The translations under genes and the position numbers were made by a program. DNA of 24,159 nucleotides, taken from a virus. Position 1 is the stretch's first letter; every line of letters starts with the position of its first letter. The notes beneath the pieces were generated by a model that searched no databases, was not told where the DNA came from, and saw nothing but the letters and a program-made list of their open reading frames with translations. Location: positions 1 to 24,159 of IMG/VR virus record IMGVR_UViG_3300020463_000129; one strand, given 5' to 3'. Positions 15,988-20,911 of this stretch are shown piece by piece.

Positions 15988-16005
15988 TACAAAATTTTGA
16001 TGCGT

Positions 16006-16527
16006 TTATTCTCCTTTAGCCCTTTTAATTTGGTCTGGGGTAGGCGCACCTTTATCGCCTTTCTTCCTCATTTTTTCACCAGAGCCACTCTTGATTCGAT
16101 CTCTCTTCTTTTTGATGTTTTCCCACAAGCTGCTATCAGACTTCTCCTTCTCCTTCTCTTTTAAGACCTCGTCATGGCGCTTCATGAACGTTTTGTGATC
16201 TGGCCCAGCCATATATAAAGTCTTACCATCTTTTGTTTTGTGAGGGTGGATACCTTTAAGACCTAACTTCTTAGCATCCTTCAGAGCCTCTTCTTTTGTT
16301 TCAAAATAGTGCTGCATTACACTAGGCGCTGCGCTAGAGAAAAACAAAATCTTATCTTCGTCCCCAAGAACTACGGAAGCTTTACTTTCAGCTTCTTGGA
16401 ATTGAGAAGAGCAAACAGCAATCCTTTGCTTGATATCTTTGAACTCGTCCTTGGCTGCAATATCAACCATACAGCGGCTCATAAATTTAGATCTTTTTTC
16501 TCCGTTTTTGGGCGTTGGTAAAGGCAT
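16006..16527 (-). CDS. Phage protein with RCM...QRIAVC N-terminal motif, 173 aa
   Basis: The N-terminal ~45 residues read MPLPTPKNGEKRSKFMSRCM then, after an acidic stretch, KQRIAVCSSQF. This form of motif (Pro-rich start, FxxRC, about 20 residues, QRxAVC) appears at the N-terminus of various phage proteins, including some head-morphogenesis proteins. The middle (residues about 60-115) contains QHYFETKEEALKDAKKLGLK and a predicted small alpha/beta unit. The C-terminus is a long Lys/Glu coil with KSGSGEKMRKKGDKGAPTP. The function is unknown to me; virion or scaffold association is inference. The start is preceded by AGGTGTAA at the same 8-nt spacing seen at 519 and 14677. Confidence 0.78.
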   Translation of the reverse strand: MPLPTPKNGEKRSKFMSRCMVDIAAKDEFKDIKQRIAVCSSQFQEAESKASVVLGDEDKILFFSSAAPSVMQHYFETKEEALKDAKKLGLKGIHPHKTKDGKTLYMAGPDHKTFMKRHDEVLKEKEKEKSDSSLWENIKKKRDRIKSGSGEKMRKKGDKGAPTPDQIKRAKGE

Positions 16528-16535
16528 ACTAATTG

Positions 16536-16543
16536 TTACACCT
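16536..16543 (-). promoter_or_regulatory. AGGTGTAA motif before 16527
   Basis: On the minus strand AGGTGTAA ends 8 nt before the ATG at 16527. The embedded TAACAA would end 5 nt before the ATG. It sits in the 24-bp gap after the metallopeptidase gene, giving the last three cassette genes a possible promoter of their own. Confidence 0.45.
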
Positions 16544-16551
16544 AAAATGTC

Positions 16552-16851
16552 TTATTTTTTCACTTTTTTTAAGTCAGCATTTTCAAGAACCCAAGGAATT
16601 ACAAGGTTCTCAACACACCTTACATAAGCTTCTTCATCATTTGCTTCCATGAAGGCTAGACCCGTCATCTCGAAAATCATGTGAGTTACTTCATGAACTA
16701 AGGTCCACCAGTGCTGCTCTGGATCTGCTAGGCATTTTTTATTCAATTTAATTACCTTATCATCCATCAAACATTCTCCCCAATCCTCCATTTCCTCATA
16801 AATTATTTTAATCTTTTTACAAAGAACGTTTACGGAAGAAATCCTCTTCAT
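16552..16851 (-). CDS. HExxH zinc metallopeptidase-like protein (ImmA/IrrE- or SprT-like)
   Basis: The 99-residue product contains WWTLVHEVTHMIFEMTGL, with His53-Glu54-x-x-His57 as zinc ligands and catalytic Glu, and a downstream acidic helix (NDEEAYVRCVENL) whose Glu73 or Glu74 may be the third ligand. This minimal layout is seen in small phage metallopeptidase-like proteins related to ImmA/IrrE. ImmA-type proteases cleave repressors, but no repressor or helix-turn-helix gene is nearby, so the substrate is unknown. It opens the minus-strand cassette and is divergent from 16908, with AAGTGTAA 8 nt before the start. Confidence 0.82.
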   Translation of the reverse strand: MKRISSVNVLCKKIKIIYEEMEDWGECLMDDKVIKLNKKCLADPEQHWWTLVHEVTHMIFEMTGLAFMEANDEEAYVRCVENLVIPWVLENADLKKVKK

Positions 16852-16859
16852 GCTTATAG

Positions 16860-16867
16860 TTACACTT
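16860..16867 (-). promoter_or_regulatory. AAGTGTAA motif before 16851
   Basis: AAGTGTAA on the minus strand ends 8 nt before the ATG at 16851, and the contained TAACTA would end 5 nt before it. No convincing -35 is visible. It lies a few bases from the divergent TTGACA at 16873. Confidence 0.45.
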
Positions 16868-16872
16868 AATTC

Positions 16873-16900
16873 TTGACATTTTGGCGCTTTTAATTAAAAT
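16873..16900 (+). promoter_or_regulatory. Sigma70-type promoter, divergent from minus cassette
   Basis: TTGACA (16873-16878), a 16-bp spacer and TAAAAT (16895-16900) lie 7 nt upstream of the ATG at 16908. The spacer contains TTTGGCGCTTTT, shared with the promoter at 14643-14671. Confidence 0.65.
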
Positions 16901-16907
16901 AAAAAGA

Positions 16908-17132
16908 ATGAGCTTACAAGAAGAATTAGATTTGATTAAGAAAGCTAAAGAGTCCGTAGCGGAGCTAGACCTAGAAAAACGAAAGATTTTTAACGATTTA
17001 GTTGAAGAAATTGAGCCTTCTGGCAGGTTAGAAAGCACAATGTGGGACTATGTGATGCTTGGGGTGAACTGTTACGAATACGATCTAGAACCCCTGCTGA
17101 AAAATAGGCGAAAAACTCTTGACGCTGAGTAG
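16908..17132 (+). CDS. Unrecognised acidic helical protein, 74 aa
   Basis: I chose the ATG at 16908, just after a good promoter; the in-frame ATG at 16881 would lie inside that promoter. The product starts MSLQEELDLIKKAKESVAEL, a probable coiled-coil helix, and continues with WDYVMLGVNCYEYDLEPLL. It is acidic and has no membrane segment or catalytic motif. I do not recognise a family. It is divergent from the metallopeptidase gene and 23 bp from the next gene, which has its own promoter overlapping this gene's 3' end. Confidence 0.72.
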   Translation: MSLQEELDLIKKAKESVAELDLEKRKIFNDLVEEIEPSGRLESTMWDYVMLGVNCYEYDLEPLLKNRRKTLDAE

Positions 17133-17146
17133 CTATCCGATATACT
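17119..17146 (+). promoter_or_regulatory. Sigma70-type promoter for 17156 gene
   Basis: TTGACG (17119-17124), a 16-bp spacer and TATACT (17141-17146) precede the ATG at 17156 by 9 nt. GGAG lies 2 nt before the ATG, so the predicted leader is very short. Confidence 0.65.
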
Positions 17147-17155
17147 CGCGGAGTT

Positions 17156-17653
17156 ATGAATATATTCTGTTTAGACAAAGACCCAGAAATTGCCGCTCGC
17201 CAGCATTGTGACAAACACTGTGTCAAGATGATTCTTGAATGTAATCAACTTCTCTGCACGACATTTTGGATGCAGGGTCTTGAAGCTCCATACAAGAAAA
17301 CTCACTACAATCACCCATCTGCGATCTGGGCTAGAGAGTCTCGCGGAAACTTCGAATGGCTCGTCCAACACGCTTCCGCCTTACTTAACGAATATACTAA
17401 GAGATATGGCAAACGTCATAAAAGCACAGATACTTTTATTTGGATTCTGGAGAACAAGCACCGCTTACACTTCGATAAGCAAGAGCAAACAGAATTCGCT
17501 ATAGCTATTGCTCAAGACCAAAGGTGTAGAGAACTTCCAAACTTTGAGAAACTCCCTGTCGTTGAAAAGTATCGCGAGTATTATAATCACGACAAATCTT
17601 ACATGGCAAAATGGCAATACAGCGAAACGCCAAAGTGGTATACCATAAAATAA
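17156..17653 (+). CDS. Conserved marine-phage protein of unknown function, 165 aa
   Basis: The 165-residue product starts MNIFCLDKDPEIAARQHCDK, continues HCVKMILECNQLL, and contains THYNHPSAIWARES, a helix FEWLVQHASALLNEYTKRYG, and a C-terminal YMAKWQYSETPKWY. I recall a family in marine phages with this CDKHxVKMxxE...HPxxxWxRES...KxYMxxW layout, but not a demonstrated function. The clustered Cys/His residues near the N-terminus (Cys18, His21, Cys22) and the His-Pro motif could bind metal or form an active site, which is inference. Its last 43 nt overlap a possible small membrane-protein frame. Confidence 0.85.
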   Translation: MNIFCLDKDPEIAARQHCDKHCVKMILECNQLLCTTFWMQGLEAPYKKTHYNHPSAIWARESRGNFEWLVQHASALLNEYTKRYGKRHKSTDTFIWILENKHRLHFDKQEQTEFAIAIAQDQRCRELPNFEKLPVVEKYREYYNHDKSYMAKWQYSETPKWYTIK

Positions 17654-17760
17654 AAAAAATAATATTTGGAGTCACATTTTTTTCTTTAGTTATTGGATAT
17701 GCTATTGGAATTTGGGTTTCGGTTTTGTTGATTTGTATAAAAAAATACTTTAATTTATGA
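17611..17760 (+). CDS. Possible overlapping small membrane protein, 49 aa
   Basis: A frame different from the 17156 gene opens at ATG 17611 and ends in TGA overlapping the next ATG (ATGA at 17757-17760). It encodes a basic N-terminus followed by one strong hydrophobic helix (IIFGVTFFSLVIGYAIGIWV) and a basic C-terminus KKYFNL. GTG 17635 is an alternative start. It would otherwise be a ~100-bp gap in a genome with few gaps, and the ATGA junction suggests coupling to the glycosyltransferase. A small membrane partner is possible. I do not know a homologue. Confidence 0.5.
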   Translation: MAIQRNAKVVYHKIKKIIFGVTFFSLVIGYAIGIWVSVLLICIKKYFNL

Positions 17761-18527
17761 GATTATCTAATAATACTAAAGTAGCTTTTCTAAATCTCAG
17801 TTTAGATTCCTTCAATCAGAAGCGCATTTGGAAAAAATTCTTTGATGGTGGGAACAAAGAAACCTTCAACATTTACATCCACTCTAAAAATAAAAAGTGT
17901 TCTGTATTCAAAGACTACTTTATCAAGAATACTGTCCCTACAAAGTGGGGGCAGTTCTCTCTAGTAGAGGCTACCGTAGAGCTAATGAAATCTGCGCTAG
18001 TAGACGAACAGAACGAATACTTCACACTGATTAGTGATTCGCACTTACCTTTATACAGCCTAAATGAGACTGTAGATTTAATAAAGCAAAGATATAACAT
18101 CTTAACATTTGCAAAACACTTTAGTTTTCACACGAAAGTGAAGAGTCAAAAGATTTTTAGAGAAGGGATCAAAGGTTACGATTTTGGTGAGTATAACGCT
18201 GTTTGCCAGTTTTTTGTCTGCCGAAGAAGAGATGTTGAAATATTTATTGAGACTTTTGAACATTGGTCTCAGTTCTTTGTGAAAGAAAAAGTTGTATTCG
18301 CTGATGAATTTTATTTTTGGGGAGTAGCTAAACAGTTGGGCATGCATTTTAAGATGGGTCAAGCAACAACTTATTCTGATTGGAGCTTTAGAAAATTACC
18401 TGATGGAAAATTGGAGAGAAACCCAAAAGCTTTCACTACATTCAATCAGGTCATGCTTGAAAGCTATAGAAACCAAGACTTCTTGTATGCTAGGAAAGCA
18501 ATGCCAAGCACTTTAATAACATTTTGA
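17757..18527 (+). CDS. Core-2/I-branching-like glycosyltransferase (GT14-type)
   Basis: The 256-residue product matches the GT14/Core-2 I-branching pattern. It has FNIYIHSKNK (about residues 37-46), TKWGQFSLVEATVELMKSAL (62-81), FTLISDSHLPLY (89-100), CQFFVCRRRDVEIFI (150-164) and a late acidic pair in FADEFYFW (Asp183, Glu184). Family members transfer sugars, classically N-acetylglucosamine or xylose, from nucleotide sugars to glycan or protein acceptors, and are mainly described from eukaryotes with bacterial and viral relatives. Here it probably acts in the cytoplasm, since no signal peptide is seen. Possible targets are virion proteins, phage DNA or host surface glycans; none is shown by the sequence. 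A second, unrelated glycosyltransferase lies at 21962. Confidence 0.8.
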   Translation: MRLSNNTKVAFLNLSLDSFNQKRIWKKFFDGGNKETFNIYIHSKNKKCSVFKDYFIKNTVPTKWGQFSLVEATVELMKSALVDEQNEYFTLISDSHLPLYSLNETVDLIKQRYNILTFAKHFSFHTKVKSQKIFREGIKGYDFGEYNAVCQFFVCRRRDVEIFIETFEHWSQFFVKEKVVFADEFYFWGVAKQLGMHFKMGQATTYSDWSFRKLPDGKLERNPKAFTTFNQVMLESYRNQDFLYARKAMPSTLITF

Positions 18528-18536
18528 TTTAAAAAC

Positions 18537-19154
18537 ATGAAAAATACAGTAGAATTACTTGGACATTATGGATCTGATGAGGTCATCGCTTGTAGCGCGT
18601 GGACCTCAACAAGTAGAGAACTAGATGAAAAGAAGAGACAGAGAATTCCGAAGCTCATCGACATGCTTTGGAGTAACGGACATGAGACACCCTTTGAGAA
18701 GGGCAGCGTACACTTTCTTGTTGATTGTGATATTGCCAGTCATATACATTTGCTTAAACATAGGATTTCTTCGCTCAATGCTGAATCGGCTCGCTACAAA
18801 GAGCTTAAAGAAAATAAAATGTTTATTCCTGAAGATTGGCCAGCATTTTGGCAGAGGGTCTTAGAAGAGTATACCGAAGACGGAAATAGGCTTTACCATA
18901 AATGTATTGCTGATCTTGAGCCAGAGTTAGGTCGCAAACGAGCAAAAGAATCCGCACGGTTCTTTAAGACTTACAATAGTCGCATTCAAGCAGACGTTCA
19001 ATTCAACATGAGAAGCTTTGCTAACTTCCTAAAACTTAGGAATAGCGAACACGCTCAAAAAGAAATAAGAGAAATTGCTCAAAAAATGCTTGACTTGGTT
19101 GAGAATATCGAAGAAAATCCGTTCAGACATACCTTAAATAGTTGGGGTTATTAA
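18537..19154 (+). CDS. thyX: Flavin-dependent thymidylate synthase ThyX
   Basis: The 205-residue protein is a full-length ThyX, which makes dTMP from dUMP using FAD, NADPH and methylene-tetrahydrofolate. The ThyX signature is at residues 74-87, KHRISSLNAESARY, where the canonical form is RHRxxSxNExSxRY: the first Arg is Lys and Glu is Ala. Other family features are present: HETPFEKGSVHF (49-60), RSFANFLKLR with Arg168, and AQKEIREIAQKM. It probably serves phage DNA synthesis and works with the MazG-like protein on nucleotide pools. Start ATG follows an A-rich stretch with no Shine-Dalgarno, 9 nt after the glycosyltransferase stop. Confidence 0.95.
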   Translation: MKNTVELLGHYGSDEVIACSAWTSTSRELDEKKRQRIPKLIDMLWSNGHETPFEKGSVHFLVDCDIASHIHLLKHRISSLNAESARYKELKENKMFIPEDWPAFWQRVLEEYTEDGNRLYHKCIADLEPELGRKRAKESARFFKTYNSRIQADVQFNMRSFANFLKLRNSEHAQKEIREIAQKMLDLVENIEENPFRHTLNSWGY

Positions 19155-19157
19155 ATT

Positions 19158-19391
19158 ATGCAAATTAAAAAAATTGAACTTCGCTCTCTTCAGCAAGTTC
19201 GCACTTACGAGTTGGAGGACGGAGATATTATTGATAACTTTGGTTCTATAGAAAGATTCCAGAAGATACTTGATGACTCTGAACAACCTACAGAGGAGGA
19301 AAATGAAATGTTATCTAACATTCTGAGCGATTGTCCAATAGAGGAAGACAATATTATGGGTGACATTGAAGAGTCTTTTTTTGAATATTAA
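19158..19391 (+). CDS. Unrecognised acidic protein, 77 aa
   Basis: The product is small and strongly acidic, starting MQIKKIELRSLQQVRTYELE and continuing with DGDIIDNFGSIERFQKIL and long Glu/Asp-rich stretches to the C-terminal SFFEY. No motif is recognised. It follows thyX by 3 nt and precedes a tiny membrane ORF, so it is probably in the same transcript. The acidic charge could suit a DNA-mimic or regulatory partner, but this is only a charge-based thought. Confidence 0.72.
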   Translation: MQIKKIELRSLQQVRTYELEDGDIIDNFGSIERFQKILDDSEQPTEEENEMLSNILSDCPIEEDNIMGDIEESFFEY

Positions 19392-19400
19392 AGATTAAAA

Positions 19401-19478
19401 ATGAACACTGAAGAACTTTTTTTGTTAATCGCACTGATTGCAATGTTAGTATTACTAAATAAATGTTTTAATCAATAG
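19401..19478 (+). CDS. Tiny single-helix membrane peptide, 25 aa
   Basis: The frame encodes 25 residues: MNTEELFLLIALIAMLVLLN followed by KCFNQ. It is almost entirely one hydrophobic helix with an acidic N-terminus and a basic end, so it would insert N-out. It fills the 93-bp space between two supported genes and is spaced 9 and 6 nt from them. Such tiny ORFs can occur by chance, but the clean membrane-helix composition supports it. Confidence 0.5.
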   Translation: MNTEELFLLIALIAMLVLLNKCFNQ

Positions 19479-19484
19479 AATAAA

Positions 19485-19724
19485 ATGGCTAAAATGAAGA
19501 TGGATGGCTACGATGACTGTATTGTCGGGACAGTAGAGAGATTTGGCCAAGAGCCGATTCTCTGCTACGACAAAGAAAAAGTTCTTTGTAAACTGGAATC
19601 TCAAGACATGAATAGAAACGAGGCAGAAGAGTTTTTTTACTTTAATCAAATAGGAGCGTGGATGGGTGACTCTACTCCATGTTTTTTATCAAAGGAGCTT
19701 GACAATGACGAGCTTGTATCTTAG
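19485..19724 (+). CDS. Conserved small phage protein, 79 aa
   Basis: The product starts MAKMKMDGYDDCIVGTVERF and contains ILCYDKEKVL, EAEEFFYFNQIGAWMGDSTP and an acidic end. Proteins with a (M)DGxDDxIxG...FNxxGAWxGxxTPxFL layout are, in my memory, widespread in phages, with no established function. The conserved Asp and Gly-Ala-Trp residues are present. Met4 and Met6 are alternative starts. It is the fourth of a run of small genes after the glycosyltransferase and thyX. Confidence 0.82.
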   Translation: MAKMKMDGYDDCIVGTVERFGQEPILCYDKEKVLCKLESQDMNRNEAEEFFYFNQIGAWMGDSTPCFLSKELDNDELVS

Positions 19725-19750
19725 AGTCCCGAAATCAAACAAAAGAAAAA

Positions 19751-20197
19751 ATGAAAACACAATTATACTTAGCTGTATCAAAAACACGATTATTCTTAGC
19801 TGCATCACTAACGTTTTGTGTGCTTGTGACTTGGGATTACTTTAAGACTCCTGAAGTTAAAACGGTCATTCAAGAGGAGATCATTTATCCAGAAAAAATT
19901 GAGGCTTGTGTTTCGCTCACTAAATTTCAAGTGGAGAAAATGCTTAGTCATTTTAATGAGGACGATCATCCTTCCGAAATGAAGCGTTTTAAAAGTTTGG
20001 TTAAGAGAGAAGGGGACAGGTGGAGAATCTCTTCGACTCACTTAGCCAAGGGTGCAGAAAAATATTCTCTTCCAGATGGTAACTTCTTTGTAGTCGATGT
20101 TTCTTTTATTGATTATCATGGAAACTTTAAGGATTGTATCACCTACGCTCACAGCTATCAAGATAATCACGAATATATTGTAGTATCGGCCAAGTAA
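19751..20197 (+). CDS. Membrane-anchored protein of unknown function, 148 aa
   Basis: The 148-residue product begins with a basic end and a signal-anchor-like hydrophobic segment at about residues 14-28 (LFLAASLTFCVLVTW). A soluble domain follows with strands such as WRISSTHLA and FFVVDVSFIDY, and it ends YIVVSAK. No lipobox follows the hydrophobic stretch in the usual form. It is likely inner-membrane anchored with the domain outside the cytoplasm. Roles such as superinfection exclusion or lysis support would fit that location but are not shown. The ATG follows an A-rich leader without a Shine-Dalgarno. tRNA genes begin 6 bp after the stop. Confidence 0.78.
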   Translation: MKTQLYLAVSKTRLFLAASLTFCVLVTWDYFKTPEVKTVIQEEIIYPEKIEACVSLTKFQVEKMLSHFNEDDHPSEMKRFKSLVKREGDRWRISSTHLAKGAEKYSLPDGNFFVVDVSFIDYHGNFKDCITYAHSYQDNHEYIVVSAK

Positions 20198-20202
20198 ATT
20201 TA

Positions 20203-20288
20203 GGCTCTGTGGCGGAATTGGTAGACGCTGCGGATTTAAAATCCGTTGATCCTAGATCGTGAGGGTTCGATCCCCTCCAGAGCTACCA
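20203..20288 (+). tRNA. tRNA-Leu (anticodon UAA), CCA encoded
   Basis: An 86-nt cloverleaf. Acceptor arms are GGCTCTG and CAGAGCT (first pair G-T wobble), the T-arm is GAGGG-TTCGATC-CCCTC, and the anticodon stem GCGGA encloses TTTAAAA, giving anticodon TAA. A long variable arm (TTGATCCTAGATCGT) is typical of tRNA-Leu. The 3' CCA is encoded. Confidence 0.95.
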
Positions 20289-20293
20289 CTCAA

Positions 20294-20368
20294 GACCCGT
20301 TCGTCTAATGGTTAGGACTCCAGATTTTCATTCTGGCAATAGGGGTTCGATCCCCCTACGGGTTGCCA
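20294..20368 (+). tRNA. tRNA-Glu (anticodon UUC), CCA encoded
   Basis: A 75-nt cloverleaf. Acceptor arms GACCCGT and ACGGGTT, anticodon loop with TTC between CCAGA and TCTGG, T-arm AGGGG-TTCGATC-CCCCT, and 3' GCCA. It starts 5 bp after tRNA-Leu, so the two are likely processed from one transcript. Confidence 0.95.
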
Positions 20369-20396
20369 ACTTTAAAAAATACTAATAAAAAATAAT

Positions 20397-20600
20397 ATGA
20401 ATGCACATTTAAAAGCAATTAAGAAAAAGCACGAAGCTCTTGGAGATATCGCCAGAGCAGATCTAGAAACCTATTTGAATAATCAAGTAGCTATCGGAGA
20501 ACATCCTGATCTGGGCGTAGAAATCGAAAAGAAAGTAGAGACTATCGCTCATCATAATGAAGTAGTTGAAACGATTAATAATCTTATTGAAGTTCATTAA
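20397..20600 (+). CDS. Small helical protein, 67 aa
   Basis: The 67-residue product starts MNAHLKAIKKKHEALGDIAR and appears to be two helices, with a Pro-containing turn (GEHPDLGVEI) and a second helix rich in Glu, Val and His. I do not recognise a named family. It is located between the tRNA pair and the third tRNA. The heptad-like pattern suggests a helical hairpin or dimer. No motif indicates a function. Confidence 0.72.
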   Translation: MNAHLKAIKKKHEALGDIARADLETYLNNQVAIGEHPDLGVEIEKKVETIAHHNEVVETINNLIEVH

Positions 20601-20612
20601 TTTGGGCAAGTT

Positions 20613-20776
20613 ATGAATAAAAAAAAATTTGGAGAATATGGGCTAGGACAATGGGCCAAAAAATCTCAGATGATGGTGTAGAAGCAGATATTGCAGCAGT
20701 CATTAGAACTTTTTGGTGGTTAATACATATTACAACTTGCGGTTTCATTATCGCAAATACAATTAGACATTGGTAA
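20613..20776 (+). pseudogene. Small membrane-protein gene apparently split by a frameshift
   Basis: Two overlapping frames are present. The first (ATG 20613, stop 20681) encodes MNKKKFGEYGLGQWAKK then five residues out of register. The second (ATG 20651, stop 20776) encodes MGQKISDDGVEADIAAVIRT and a hydrophobic helix WWLIHITTCGFIIANTIRHW. A -1 shift at the run of six A (20657-20662) would join them into one 54-residue protein that keeps both well-formed parts. This could be a real mutation, a sequencing error in the homopolymer, or programmed frameshifting. If the second frame is used alone, it would be a 41-residue single-helix membrane protein. Confidence 0.55.
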
Positions 20777-20794
20777 AAAGAATTTATATTTAAT

Positions 20795-20870
20795 GCGCTT
20801 GTAGCTCAGTGGTTAGAGCAGGGGTCTCATAAACCCTTGGTCGTGAGTTCGAATCTCACCGAGCGCACCA
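20795..20870 (+). tRNA. tRNA-Met (anticodon CAU), CCA encoded
   Basis: A 76-nt cloverleaf. Acceptor arms GCGCTTG and CGAGCGC, anticodon loop CTCATAA between GGGGT and ACCCT, T-arm GTGAG-TTCGAAT-CTCAC, discriminator A and encoded CCA. The first acceptor pair is a true G-C pair, so it is not a bacterial initiator. Elongator Met is likely; an Ile tRNA read as CAU after lysidine modification cannot be excluded. Confidence 0.92.
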
Positions 20871-20900
20871 TTTTTAATTAGATAAATTTACACACAAAGA

Positions 20901-20906
20901 TATAAT
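20901..20906 (+). promoter_or_regulatory. Perfect -10 box 5 nt before protease start
   Basis: TATAAT at 20901-20906 ends 5 nt before the ATG at 20912. No convincing -35 is seen at 16-18 bp. Spacing matches the -10-like boxes before 519, 14677, 16527 and 16851, again predicting a nearly leaderless mRNA. Confidence 0.5.
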
Positions 20907-20911
20907 CAATT

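Noticed and set aside
16309-16627. Plus-strand frames inside the minus-strand cassette
   Set aside because: They are antisense to genes with recognisable motifs (HExxH, QRIAVC) and have no start signals.
20795-20870. tRNA-CAU as initiator tRNA
   Set aside because: The first acceptor pair is a G-C pair, whereas bacterial initiators have a mismatch there.
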